DNA of 64,000 bases from the NCBI RefSeq assembly GCF_032362555.1, contig NC_083530.1:2634001-2698000 (forward strand). Direction: 5' to 3'. The notes under the pieces are model-generated. The model had not been told where the DNA came from. It made no database searches and saw nothing but the letters and a program-made list of their open reading frames with translations. The translations under genes and the position numbers were made by a program. Below, piece by piece: positions 41,351-54,945 of the stretch; the first letter of the stretch is position 1, and every line of letters starts with the position of its first letter. The stretch is from Amyelois transitella. Taxonomy: Eukaryota > Arthropoda > Insecta > Lepidoptera > Pyralidae.

Positions 41351-44300
41351 GTAATGAAATCTTTATCAAAACAAAAAAAAAAAAAATGTTCTAAATTGGA
41401 AATTACGATCCTTCATTCTTGCGATGACTTATTTTAGCCGGACCGTTGTAAATGTTGACATGCAATGTTTTATTACTGGCCAGTATCGCATTTCATGTCG
41501 TCTGCTGTCAAATTTTTCGAATAACAATATAATATCTAAGTGCAATAAATCATCCTTTATGTCCTTATTTACATGACATTATGTTCCAGTATTCAGTAAT
41601 CTTCTTTGACAGCATACTAATGATGAGTGTTCCTCGAAGACTTCATTCCAGCTTGTTTATTTCGTCGTCTCTTGTGAATTTGTGTAATGCGGAGACACTT
41701 TTAATTTGTTTTTATTGTGCACTTTACGACTTAATTAAACTGTCTGTGCCTGAAATATAACATTTTTTTATTAGATACCACAGTAGATACAGTAATATTT
41801 TTGCCATCGTTGCCTTCGATAACCGTAGTGAAGACTATTTAAAAAATAAATATCTGTTAATTTTTTTTGGAATAAAGGCATATAAATTTATAACACTAAG
41901 TCGATTACCTTGTACAACTTGTATTAAAACGTGCGTGTCAGTTATATAAGTTCATGTTATTGATTCATTGTTAAAGGCAAGAAACGTGATTATAATTATA
42001 GCGTTTATGAAATAATGGTTGTAGCAGCTGTTAAATTGCTAGTTCTTTCTTAGTAATCACGTGTGACGATGTTTATAGAAAGTGTATTAATTTTATCGTC
42101 GCTAAAATAATAAATATGCTGTATATTTGTAATTTTAGGTGACTTTAAAAGTATATTATTATCATAATCTCGATAATTTTGTGTTTACTGAAAGAAAAAA
42201 AGTTTCGAATTTAGATTTGGAGATGTGGAGCTCTAAACAAGTATAAAGGCGGCCAAAAAAAATGCTTTTAGACAAAAAAAAAAACACTGGCTATAAATAG
42301 CTTTGTCTAAAAAAGATGGCGAGACACTTTTAATTTTCGAACAAAAAAAAAGAATGTTGAATTCCCTCAACCCTGCCGCTGCCGTCTACTGTTTGGGATA
42401 GGTCGCGCGACCGGTGTGGGTCGATACTACCATCGTTCACGACTTGTAACTTGTAGTTTTTCCGGTTATTGAGTACATTATAAATGTACGAAAGGTGTGA
42501 AAACTTTACGCGTTATTTTAGCATGTAATTGATTAGCTTTCCTTTGGATGGTTTTGCTTGGATTGTAAATAGTAAGACTTACTATCGCAACATTACCTAT
42601 ATAAATTTCATCTTTCGACTTGCTAAGATCCCTGCATACTTCTAGATATTGACCATGACATTTCAAGAACGTCGCCGATTTAAACAAGGCGTTCATATTA
42701 AATAGTAATGACTAAAATGCAGTTATTGTTCAATTAACATCACAACACAACAAGGTCATTTAAGTTTGAACATGCTATAATGCATGCTCACATATTTGGT
42801 TCAAAATCAATGAACAAGGCTGTTTTCTCATTATCATACTTCACAGTTACGTAAAAAGATATCACATATTGCGTTTAAAAAAGTATTTAAAAAAGTACCG
42901 TCCAGGATACATTATATGCATTCAGCATAACATGAGTAAGTATAGGTACAGTAGTCCAAATATTTATAACTTCTACACCATACGTTGTATTAAAATATGA
43001 CTCAATCCCTCTACTGAGAAAACAAACATGTTACTTCAATTACGTGAACTGAACGAAAACATTGTGGGTAAAACGGAATGGACACGAAATGTATTAGTTT
43101 AACGCTGTTTCATTGATTTATTGCAAAGAACCCCTGTGTAACCAAACAATAGGACATTACTCTAGCTAGGGCAACGGAACGCAATTTGCCACAGACTTTA
43201 GCTTAATATTTTAACTCGCTTATGACCCTTAACTCTGTACCATAGAGTCCAAATTCTTTTCTAGAGAAAAAAGACAAGGCAAACATTTATGCTCCTCTTA
43301 AAAACAACGTATGGCTAACCAATTTAATAAAAACTACCGATTAGTTTTGTTGCGATGCAGTGAAAGGTCTTGGTTTTCTGGTTATTGAGGGATATAGTTG
43401 TTCACGTATTATTTCGATAATATAGGCCTAACTAAGGAGGTTAATCATGTTGAGCTCTTGCAGAATGAAAATAGAGCTCAGTTTCTGTTTTATCAAGGTA
43501 AAGTCTCGTGGGAAACAAAAGTTTCATTTTATGTCGTATTGTCTGGGAAGTGTTTGCAGAAATATTTAATTTTACTGCACTTTGGGTATGAAAAAGTCCT
43601 CTCTCTTTCTCTCAAATTATTAAAGTATATCCAATTGTAGTATCAGTCGTATCCCAAAAAATAGAATACCTCGTTCATAGAATATATTTAAAAACTAATT
43701 TAAAAATTAAAGAAGAATCAATTAATTTTTAACTCGTCTCGCTTTATTTTCATTCAAACTTTTGGTCTCAGGTTCCCAGTCTCTCTTCAGATCAGTTTAA
43801 ATACAGGAAGTCCATCCGAGTCTAGATGTACTGGTGTTTACATAACACCACAAATAGACCGACACTGAAACTCGGGTAATGACCCCGCTAATAAATAGCA
43901 GTACTGTTATAGCAAAGACTTAAAGTCAGTTTACACCGAGTAAAGGAAATATACTGAAATAATTAAAATATTCGCGCTGAAATAAAATACCATGATTGCT
44001 ATGTCAAAACCTTTATATTTTTCTTATTTCTTATTTTAAATTCAATAGAACTTTTTTTTTTAAAGGAGTTTCGATACGAGGTTTCAAAAGAGCGACTGTA
44101 AATTTAACTTCATCTGGTAATCTTCTGCGCTCCCATGAACATTTCCAGAAATGCAATTATGTTACTCCTGAGGCTTATCTCTGGCGGTGAGGATGTACCT
44201 AATTGAGACTAATGCAGAATGAAGAACAAGAAAAATCAATAACAAATAGATATGTAACGAAATTTTGAGTCGGGTCTCGTTTACCTGTGAATTGACCTTT

Positions 44301-45650
44301 AGACCAAGGGATAGAATGCTTACTTTAAGCTATTTCTGGATAGCACTTTACCATGCTTCAAAATCGAGCTTGTACGTATGAAGTCGCAGGCAATAGCTTG
44401 TTGGGAATCTATTAATATATATAAAAACTTCCGAAAGTAACTAAAAGTACTCATATCCCATCGTAAAGTAGTATTATCTCAAGACCATTATTTTTTTCAT
44501 ACCGTTACTGTCTGACTGACAATTCTTAGTTTGAACGATTTCTCATATCGTTTTGGAGGTGACAAAAGAATTTATCCTATTAAATAATGAAATCATACTA
44601 TTATATTATACCAATCATATTTTTACTAAAATTATCATCATTTGCAAGTAATTTGTGGTTTTTTTTTCAATTATAAACCTAAATTATATAAAAAGATCTA
44701 ACATCACCGCATAAAAATGCAAAACTGTAAGAATACAAATCCGAAGAGGGCTGGGAGGGAGCGGCGTGTCATTGAACTTGAACTGCTATAATGAGGGGCG
44801 CGCCCAAATGTCCAATCGATAGTCAGAAATGGGGAAATTATCAGAGTAACACAGAAACTGCGGCTAGAGAATTATTTAGAGGCCAATTATTACTGAGGGC
44901 TTTGATCCTGTGGGAACATTCAGATAAAAAACCTTAGTGACTATCGAAGATCTAGTGCATGGCTGTGTAAGGTTTTATGAAAACTTTTGAATTTGAAGGT
45001 TTCAGAGAAAAAACAAAAACATTTCCCTTTACATTATTTGTATGGAATGTGCATTAGCGTGTACCTATAAAGAAAACGTCGACAAAGGAAGGTACTCGAT
45101 TACTCCAAAGATTCTGATTTTAAAAATTATTTGACGTTTCCAACTTAAGGCGGATCTGCTTTTTTAAGCAAGTACTTTTTAATTTTGTACCAGCTTGTTT
45201 TTTTTGATGCAGTCATACGACGGGTTAAGAAATTATAACTGGTTTAGTTGCGTTAATTTTCTTATTCGAATCGAAACGCTATGATTTACATTTCTATAAA
45301 AAATCGAATAAAACAAGTAAATACATACCTATTCAGCAATTGCAATCGAATACAAAAAGAACTTATTGCAAAATTGAAATTCTCTACACGCCGAACAATA
45401 ATTTATGAACAGTTTATTTATGAATTGGCTCCAATAATAAGTTGCACTGTTTTTATTCAGGGCACGGATTAAATAATCAGAACGTACACGTTTGGACAGT
45501 GGAAAGTAAACATTCATACGATATTCGTACAACAATATTATTTTATCTGGCGTGAGATGATACTCATTATGTTATAATTCAAGTGCTTGTATGAAATTTC
45601 AATAATCCAGACTCGAAGGCTAGGTTTAGCTGAAAGAATCTAAAGAATTG
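41351..45650. other. No gene recognised
   Basis: AT-rich sequence. A 30-nt piece near 42615-42645 (minus) looks like the GCAGGGATC part of repeat B. Short open frames (for example 42478-42696 minus, 43398-43640 and 43996-44190 plus) show no domain or splice support. Confidence 0.4.
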
Positions 45651-45654
45651 TTAT

Positions 45655-45960
45655 ACTGCCGTGTGGTTCCCGGTGAAGTAGTCCTATCACTCTACCTCTT
45701 TTCCATGGACATCACAAAAGGCGACTAAGGGTTTAGGCATGTTCATCTAGTGCAGCTTTTACCATGGTCTGATCTAGTAGGTATAATCTGGACTAAAAAT
45801 TCGAAGTTACGTACATTATATTGGTGCCGGGAACCACACGGCACTATACTATACCATTCTATCATTAAGCTAAATACCTGAACGTGGCCATTCAGTCCTT
45901 TCAAGACTGTTGGCTCTGTCTACCCCGCAAGGGATATAGACGTGACCATATGTATGTGTT
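45655..45960. repeat. Composite of repeat A pieces
   Basis: Tail in minus orientation (GCCGTGTGGTTCCCGGTGAA, 45658-45735), unrelated 80 nt, then a plus tail (TTGGTGCCGGGAACCACACG) immediately joined to a minus head and middle (CATTCTATCATTAAGC to GACGTGACCATATGTATG). Confidence 0.75.
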
Positions 45961-46346
45961 CTTCATGCATCAGCAACAAGTTGTTTGTCAGGTGGTCCAT
46001 TGACATAGGCCTCCCCCATCGCCTTCCACTCATCTCTATTTTAAGCAAGACAAGCACAAAAATTCGTAAAATTTATAACACAAATTTTTTTGGCATAACA
46101 AGAAAAAGTCTCCGTCGCGTCTATGCGTCTGTCTGTCCTTGATAACACAAAACTACCGAACTCATTTTAACGCATTTTATCTCAAGTAGATTACCTAAAC
46201 TAAACTAATTACCAGCGATAACACTGTACTTGGTATGTGTTACCGGAAATGTATGTAATGCCTACTGCCTACCGAATGTGCAGCCGGCAATGTGTTAAAT
46301 AGACAAGAGTGGGGAAAAGATACTATCCCACTTATATTATAAATGC

Positions 46347-46612
46347 GTGCCGTGTGGTTCCCAGCACCAATACAAAAATGAATAGGACCACTCCATCTCC
46401 TTCCCATGGATGACGTAAAAGGCAACTAAGGGATAGGCTTACAAAATTGGGATTCTTTTTTGGGCGATGGGCTAGCAACCTGTCACTATTTGAATCTCAA
46501 TTCTATCATTAAGCCAAATAGCTGAACGTGGCCATTCAGTCTTTTCAAGACTGTTGGCTCTGTCTACCCCGCAAGGGATATAGACGTGATCATATGTATG
46601 TATGTATGTATG
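46347..46612 (-). repeat. Full repeat family A copy with (TATG)n
   Basis: GTGCCGTGTGGTTCCCAGCA at the tail, AACCTGTCACTATTTGAATC in the middle, GTCTACCCCGCAAGGGATAT and (TATG)n at the head. Slightly diverged. Confidence 0.9.
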
Positions 46613-46704
46613 AGAAATGGGTCTTCTTAGTAAAACATGGCCTTCGAGTGTTTTGTCTTTTAGCTCTTTCTACCTCATATGTGCGTTTGATCTACATACA
46701 TATA

Positions 46705-46842
46705 GTACCCGAAACCGACGAGCTTGCATGAAGAGAGTTATGAGTGTGGTTGAAGCGAAAGAAGTAGATATACAGGGATCGTGGCAAGTGAAAAGATGTG
46801 GTCTCTGCCTACCCCTCCGGGAAAGAGGCGTGATTTATATAT
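46705..46842 (-). repeat. Repeat family B copy
   Basis: AGTACCCGAAACCGACGAGC, TTGCATGAAGAGAGTTATGA, GGGATCGTGGCAAGTGAAAA, CTACCCCTCCGGGAAAGAGG. Lies about 100 nt from the A copy in the same orientation. Confidence 0.85.
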
Positions 46843-46859
46843 GCACGTGTGTGTTTTGA

Positions 46860-49800
46860 CCTACTTGGACAGTTATGATTCAAATAGGATAGTGTCAATC
46901 ATAATCCGTAAAAGTACCTAGCGTTTGTGCTTAGGCTAGAACACGTGTAGCCTAGATAAGCATAAATTAACTAGGTACAGCCCAGGATTAAGAATGTAAG
47001 TTATTATTTAAGTGCGTTTGAACTTAATCTTCTTTACGGAGAGTAAGATGAGATATAAGGTTTACTACTTATACATTTTACTTATAGAAGGCGAAATAAT
47101 GGCCGAATTTTGAGCAAAATTAGTTATTGATGTCTGAAATGAAGTACATTAACCAAATGCTTAGTCAGATTTTGTGATGAGTATTTTATTTTCCTTTAAT
47201 TATGGGTTATTCTTAGATTAATTGAATGAAACAACTTAATTTTTTAAATTGTGTAACTAAATATTGCGAAATCAATATTTACTTACAAAAAAAGAATTGT
47301 GGGCGGGAAGTATTGATGTTGCGATACAGTCTGTTTTTGCGGCAATTCTATTGTTGTCGTTGCCTCGCGTTATTCGCACATAATCTGTGGGCGGATGTTA
47401 TGATAAATCCATAGGTTTTTCATATCGTCTTATTTGTTCGATATAAAGCTTAACAATCTTGATTCTTTTTTTTGATGAAAAATTAATTTAAAAATGAAAC
47501 GATCTATATTATAGTTTTATTTAGACTTATTAAGAAGATTGTTTGCCTTTTTTTCAGTACATAAAGAAATGGCTCTATAGACTGAGTTTGACTTTTTCAA
47601 GTTTTAAGTTTACATCAGAATAAGACGTCTACAATTTTACCACGAGCGAAGCCAAAGAAACTTTTGATAATTCTCACCGGATTAAAGTCAGGGGCAAAAG
47701 CTTGTTTAAAATCTTGCAACGGGACACTGCGTCGGCGCACCAGTCCGCCCACAAGTGCAGCAAACAAATGCGTAATTAACACGGCGATAGAATGATAACT
47801 GTTATTCGTAACTTTCCGGCTGAGTTGAATATAAGAACTACTCTAAATTTATACTCGGGCGTCATAACAAAGGAATAAAAACTGCTCAAGTACGAGATGG
47901 ACTCCAAATAAAAGAATAGAGTTTCAAATAAACAAAACGTGATGTGTGGCAAATCGACTTTGAATTAAGTTTTACCTGGGTAAGCTGAAAAATCAGAATC
48001 ATGACTTATGTTTTTTTTCAAAAGTTCTTTTTAGGGTTCGGAATAGAATGAGAGAGGTTAAGATTTAAGTCTTGTCAACGTTCGTGAAAAGTCCTTGAGA
48101 AACTTTGGCGGTTACATTATTGTCCCAAAATGAAGAATAACCTAAGAAATATCTAAAACTAACACATTTTTCTGTTTTTTTTTTCAATTAAAGAACTTTT
48201 GTCTTTGAGATATGTTAGTCCCACTGAATTCAATACATACCACTTCTGGTCGAGACGAGTAATGATAATATTATTATCTCTTCGACACTGCTTGCCCAAC
48301 TGTCAAAAGCTGATCGTCGACGAAATGACACGAGCATTAGACGATTTTCATAATCTATTATTGTAAACTTTCTCAAAATGACGCAACAATCCATATTTGA
48401 AAAATTTCGTTTCGTAATGTTGGTATAATGTTACTTCACTCTTTAAAAAAACAGTCACACGTTTATGGCCATCGGAATTTGGAGATGTCGAAAAAGTTAA
48501 TAAATAGGTATATAGATTATAAGTTGAGTGTGATTGTTTCTGAAAGTGAACTTTTTACATCTTTTCACTTAGTTTTAGGTGCATGGAAATGTCCTGCCGC
48601 GGCTACTAATACAGACGTAGCATGTCTGTCTACCTCGCTAGGGTCACCATATGTTGTGTTGTGGCCTATACCCCTAAGGAAGCCCCGCCGGAAGTATTTT
48701 CTTCTTCATCTTCGCTCAAGGAAATCAGACGTGAAAAGGCCCCTTTAAAATAAAAGAAAATGAGTGTACTTATTTAATACGATTTCCTCCAACTTGTTCA
48801 GTTTCCCGCCACCTCACTAGGCACACACCCTTTCTATTCATGGTTTTCTTAATGCTGTCAATGCACTTCTAATTACATCTTATAAGCGGTATAATAATTC
48901 ATCACACATTCTCACTTTTGGCTGATTTCATTACGAGTAACTTTCGTTTCACAGCGCGCGCCATGTTGCAACGCGTTAATAAATTGACAGTTTTTTTTCT
49001 TCCATGGCTATCTATGATATATCGTTACATACAGCCAATCCATATTGGTGAGCTTTCATACGGCGACATACGACTTCACTTTCACTCAAGTTCAATGACA
49101 AAGTGACGCAACTGGTTAAATAAGGTTAATACGATGAATGTTTCTATAATATTAAAAAAAAACTCTCGTCATTATTGCAGTCTTCCTGAGCATTTCGTTT
49201 TCACTAATATGTTATTAACTGGATTTTCAGGTCTTATTAAACACTCATTTCATTGCATACTCTCATCTGCTTTTCAGTGTTTCTGTTGAAGTTTGAAGAC
49301 CATGTAGAATTTATCCCAACTCTCTGATAAGACTAACGGAATAGCGTTAAATCTGCTCACGCATTAATCTTGTAAACTTTTTTATCAAGATTAAATATTT
49401 AGGCAAAAGCAAAACCGGTTTGCGAATTCAGATCATTGAAATTAGCGGACGCGTTACTAATGACGCGAAATTAAATGTCACTCCAATGTTGGCAGTCTTG
49501 CGTGTTAAGGGGGAGCTTCGAGATTTAAATGTTCGTGACAGTCATATTAATTGAAGGAGTCTGAATTCTCAGAGAGTAATTTGAAAACGGATTTTGAGTG
49601 AAGGGTTGAAATGTGCACCAATCTTAGAATCTTTGCACGTAACTTACAAACATAATTAATCGTAAATTATATAGTGCAGCACAGATCTTTTTTATAAATC
49701 CACTCCAAGTAATCCACTCAGTCAAACGCACTTCGAGACTAATGTTTCTGTCTATTCTAAAAGGGAAGGTGTGAAGCGTGTGTGGTTATATTATTTAGTA

Positions 49801-52080
49801 AATTAAACTGATCACTTGTTTTTCCTTGGTAGTACTATTTTATCGTTTAATATTTATTTCACTATTTAACTTTTTGAAAAGCTAATTAAATAGTTTTTTT
49901 AACAGTTATTAAGGACAAACATTTCCTTAACTATAATTAAATTTTGAAGGCAAAACTAATACATTTATCGAAATTGCACCTATTTCAACATCATTGTGTC
50001 AAGAACCAGTTATAAGAACGCAATTTTAAATTGCATTCCATAAAAACGTGTAAATTCATTAGAATTTCTTGATAAGATTACATTATTTGCTGAAGCTGAA
50101 GGCTGTAATGAGGTTATCTGAAACATAAAAGGACATTTTGTACTTAGAATGATTACGCTTAAAAAACATAATAATAAATGGTGCTTTACAAGCTGTTCGG
50201 AAGGATTTTAGGTTTTCTTAGATTACCTAAATATTTATTTTAATAAAAAAAAACTAATATTTTTTGTTTAAATATAAACAAGATTACGCCCGAGAATTGG
50301 CCCTCGTTAAAACAAAAATTGTCGAGAATTTCCGTTTCTGCCAATTTAAACGTCAAAATTTTATTCTCCCGATAATACCTAATACATCTGTCAAAAATGT
50401 GTTCTCTTGTACTGTCGTTAGAAAAGGAGATTGATATAAAATTTGCTTTAAAAAAATGTTGAATAAATTACAGTCTCAAGAAACATTTCTTCCTCTTAAT
50501 AGTTTAGGATTAGTCCAGTTTTTAACGAGGCGAGATTAAAATTATCATTTTAAGCGACTTGTCACACTTGGCCCCGTTTCGTTACTTTCGCACTCTTTAC
50601 ATGATATGAAACAACAAAAAAAAAAAAACCCGATTTTTTATTTATTTAGTGAACTAAAATAAATTGATAACTAATAAATTAATGATAAATAAATTGTGAA
50701 TATGAACTGAGATACAAGCCCTGCTTAGTTCAGACTCCAGTCTCTCACAAACTTACTTTGTATAGTTATAGTTAACTTTTTGTGTACCTATTTTGATTTC
50801 AGTCTGTGTAGAGAAAAATAAAGAAATTTGAATTGAATTTTGAATTTGAATGAATAATTTTTTTTTGTACAAAATAAAGTTAAGTTGAAACGTTCATGTA
50901 TTCTTATCATGGATAAACAATTTGCATTTGTTTTATGTATATGGTAAGTAAATAAACGTTGGCGTAGGCATAACATTTTAATATTGTTGTTAAGATCATT
51001 GTGGCCGTATTAAGTGCCTGATTAAATATATTTTGCATAATATTATTGTTATTGTCGCTTTGTCTATGCGATGAGCTAATGACTTATTGAAGAATACGGG
51101 ATCATGGTATTTCTTATTTTTACAAGATTTAGATAAATTAAATTAGATAAGGAAATACTTTAACAAAAAAAAGACAAAAAATACGTTTAAATATAGAGAT
51201 TTTCACAATTATTCAGTACGATATAGTCAATTCCAATAGGAATATTGATTCTTCTCATATTTTTGGTTCATTTCTTTTTTTAGTAATTGGGGCGTGGTCG
51301 TCATTAATAAACTAGAATTATTTATAGGCTCCATCTACGTGAAAATTAACAGATATAATCTCAAAAAGTCAACCCAATCGAATAATGCTGGCAGGCGATA
51401 ATCATTTTTCAAAATAAAAATATTGACACATAAATTGCTAGGTCTCTTTTTTTTATGAACATTGGCGCTAAATTGCTACTAGGCCTTATGAAAAAAGATT
51501 TTTTTTTTAAATAAACCTGTTGGCGCAAAATTGCTAGGTATCCAGAAAGAAGTTTTTCATAAAGGCGACCGGAATGGCAAGTTAGTCATGCATTCTTGGG
51601 TAATTTGCATGCACCGGCGTTGTATGCAAATGCCACATAGTTGCGAATCGTGATCTGTATAAAGAGTAGGTTCCCTAGGGACAGCGGAGGAAGTGATTTC
51701 ACTTTTGATTGAAAGGAAAGTTAAAAGGGAATACGCGGTTTAGTCATTGTTCTATCGACACGAAAATGGGATTCTCAATTCGGCCATAATTAATTTTTTT
51801 AAGTTGTTTGTTACGCGGTAGCAATCTGCTAATTGAATTTTGATAATTCTTTTTAATTGATTGAAAGAAACTCTACAAAAACTAAACTTAAATAATTGTA
51901 AACTAAAAAAATCTTTGAAATCAAGAAAGGTAGAAATTTTGTTATTTAGGTATTTGATTCTGGTAGTTAAAATGATTTTAAAAACAGTTTCGTAGGTAGA
52001 TACTAATATTTTTTTTATAAACTTGTTTCAGTATATATTTCAATTCAGTCATTTTTAGCAAGCAAGTGACATACATTACC
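46860..52080. other. No gene recognised
   Basis: AT-rich DNA. A possible LINE 3' tail lies at 50790-50850 (AATAAAG followed by TTGAAT repeats). Two inverted POU-type octamers lie at 51603-51631. A 106-codon open frame at 48428-48748 has no domain. Confidence 0.4.
51603..51631. promoter_or_regulatory. Inverted pair of octamer (POU-type) motifs
   Basis: ATTTGCAT at 51603-51610 and ATGCAAAT at 51624-51631, separated by 13 nt of GC-richer sequence. Such inverted octamers can bind POU-domain factors. Function inferred only. Confidence 0.25.
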
Positions 52081-52084
52081 ATAA

Positions 52085-52336
52085 TAACATATAATCAAGG
52101 CTACATCCCAGCGGGTTGACAGAGCCAACAGTCACCAAAATACCGAAAGGCCAGGATCAGCTGCTCGGCTTAATGATAGAAAGAGTGACATGTTGCTAGC
52201 CCGTCGCCTAAAAGAGAAATCCCAGGAATAGAAATGTATATAAAGCCTATCCCTAAGTCGCCTTTTACGACATCCATGGGATAGAGATGGAGTGGTCCTA
52301 TTCTTTTTCTATTGGTGCCGGGAACCACACGGCACA
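52085..52336 (+). repeat. Repeat family A copy, slightly shortened
   Basis: TAATCAAGGCTACATCCCAG (diverged head), GACAGAGCCAACAGTCACCA, CGCCTTTTACGACATCCATG, TTGGTGCCGGGAACCACACG. Confidence 0.85.
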
Positions 52337-52593
52337 TACATATATTACCAGGTATACTATAAATTAATTTCTTTATTTCATACCACAATGAATACAGATA
52401 AATAATAGTATTGTAAAGTAATGGATTATTTATGGGCTTAGTTGATATCATATATGGTCAAAACCACTCCCGTATAACTTTATAGGTATACAAAGACACA
52501 TAAATAGTTATTGCAAGCCGAAGACAGATGAACGAAGAAATAATTTTATTTAATTGTTATTTATTTCTCTAAATTAATTTCCCAGTCAGTTAG

Positions 52594-52675
52594 GCGAGAG
52601 GCTATCATGAAGATAATTATTAATGTGGATGAAGCAAAAGAAGTATGCACGAATCGTGGCGTAATATAAGATGTA
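52594..52675 (-). repeat. Diverged repeat family B fragment
   Basis: CATGAAGATAATTATTAATGTGGATGAAGC..AAAGAAGTATGCACGAATCG, the minus-strand B middle. Confidence 0.6.
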
Positions 52676-53164
52676 ACATTTAATTGCATTACGAACATAA
52701 AAAAAAATTGAAAAAAAAAAAAAATTGAAAATTCTGCGCTATTTTGTAGTAGGTAAGTATCGCCCAAGCCCATGGTTCCTCAGACCTTTAAGTTTTATGA
52801 TATATTTTTTTAAATTTTCATCCAATGTAGTTTTTTCTTTAATATACTTACAGTTTTTTTAATGACTGGCAGTTTTACTCTACTTTACGGTTGGTAACAC
52901 TGCACATAATGTACTCATTGCTTTATAAAATAAGTGCAATTTAAACAAAGAATCAGGAAGCTAAGCGTACGACATTGCAACGACGACCAATGTACATATA
53001 TACCTATATCGGTACGGTAGCGTTCAGCATTCTCAGACAAATGCAAATTAATCTTTATTTGGAATGGTTTACCGACTTCAATAAAGAGAATTTCTCAATG
53101 CTTGCTTTTTTAAAGAGACAATGAAGAAAGAGACATTTTTAAAAACAATTTGGGCAATGTGGTA

Positions 53165-53225
53165 ACTTATGGTAAGATGTAGTTTTTGCCTACCCCCTAC
53201 TGAAGAGATATGATTGAATGTATAT
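53165..53225 (-). repeat. Repeat family B head fragment
   Basis: GTAAGATGTAGTTTTTGCCT, ACCCCCTACTGAAGAGATAT: head module in minus orientation, old. Confidence 0.5.
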
Positions 53226-54809
53226 ATGTATTCTAGAAAGAGATCGGTAGAGTAACTAGTAGTAGGTTTGTTTGACAATAGGCATTTTTTGGTTTAAATT
53301 TAGAGGAATATAAAATGTGGTTTGACAAAAAGCTTTAAAAAATACTTATTTGAAAATTAATATTGATTTCTTTTGTTCACAGGTAATAAACGAAGATTTA
53401 AATTTACAAGCAACTGCATCGTGGATTTTTAACTAGGTTTGTTGGAAATCAAAATATCCCTGAAAAACAAAAAGCGTTTACTGTTTTTTTGTTAGGAGCT
53501 CTTCTTTGAGTTTAGTTATTACTATGATTTCCAATTAATTTGTGGAAACTTTATTTTGTTTGTAAGACTAGATATTATTATCTAATTCAGTGGCAGTAAC
53601 AAAAACCATTATTGTATTACAAATTTGTTTCCCCGTGTCGCTTCCTCTTCGTAACTTAAGCTGAAATGTACAAAAAGATTTAACACGTCTGCAGACGCCA
53701 TAATTCTTTGTAATTGCCTAAAATACACGTCTCGACATGGCTGGTTACAAAATAATGATAATACAGAAGTACGAATCCAGGTCGAGAGCGTCGGGAGTCA
53801 AAAGACAAGGTGCCCAATTTAAAAATTCTTTATGCTAATGAAGTTACAGCCTATTTCCTGCGCCTTTGTCCTGAAAACGAACAATAGCATACTTTTATTA
53901 TTAATTCGAAAGTTATAACATTAACTTTTTGTGACAATAGTTTACGCTGTCGAGTTCTGATTCTGCACTTATCATATTTTACGCCACGACCAACGGGGCT
54001 GTGTAAATTTGGAGTGTCAACCCTTGCTTGGGATTTTATATCTAAATACCTATATATCGCATCACAGAGAATTCCGTTATTAAAATTTATGTAAAAGTTT
54101 TTTTTTAAATTTCACAACGGAAAGGATTACCAACTTTCTATCTATGAATTCGACTTCAACAATAAACCATTTACTTGAAAGTCAACTATATCTTGTAACT
54201 AGCGCCTCTGTCTTCACCGTAAGGGATAAAGACGTGATTATGTTTGGCGCCATCATGCCCCGAACGGAACAAATTGGTGACGCCATCTTGATATGATCGT
54301 TTCAATTTCAAATTGCTTCAAGTAGGTAATCGTGTTCAATTACTTTATCGATTCATCTTGTTTCACTCGATATCCGATGTCGTTATACAGTTAGTGTTGG
54401 TATGATATTGGGTCTCCGTTGTAAAATAAAAACAGTATAGACATGGTTCTGTCTAGGCTTTTACTCGAAGTGGGTAATTTTATTTTGGAGACTAAACTAC
54501 GACCACTTCGTATAGTCGAAGAGGGTTTGTTTACCCAAGAATAATTTGGTGCTAAATGTCAAAACAAAAAGTAAGTTCGTCGGTCGAATTAAAAGCGTTA
54601 ATAAGAGAGTATGAAAACGGAAGACTAACGCCAGTAGGAAAAAGTGTTTAGACAAAAATCCAATAAAAGTTTTCTATTAATTCTGTGTTTCCATTCTGTT
54701 AAATTTGAAGTACATTGTATTATTATACTATACAGTGTATAATATTTCGGTATATTTATCTATCGGGAACGCAAACAGAAATATCTTGATCCGGGACGTC
54801 CTGGAGTAA

Positions 54810-54945
54810 GGTCAGGCCAAGAGTAGCTTTAACCGACGAGCTCGCATGAAGATTATGAATGTGGGTAAAGCCAAAGAAGTATGCAGAGATCATGGCAAGT
54901 GGAAATATTCATTGCCTCCCCCTCCGAGAAAGGCGTAGGTTAAAG
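54810..54945 (-). repeat. Repeat family B copy
   Basis: AGGTCAGGCCAAGAGTAGCT, ACGAGCTCGCATGAAGATTA, GCAGAGATCATGGCAAGTGG, CTCCCCCTCCGAGAAAGGCG. Confidence 0.8.

Noticed and set aside
48428-48748. 106-codon frame
   Set aside because: No recognisable domain, low-quality composition, no splice or conservation support.
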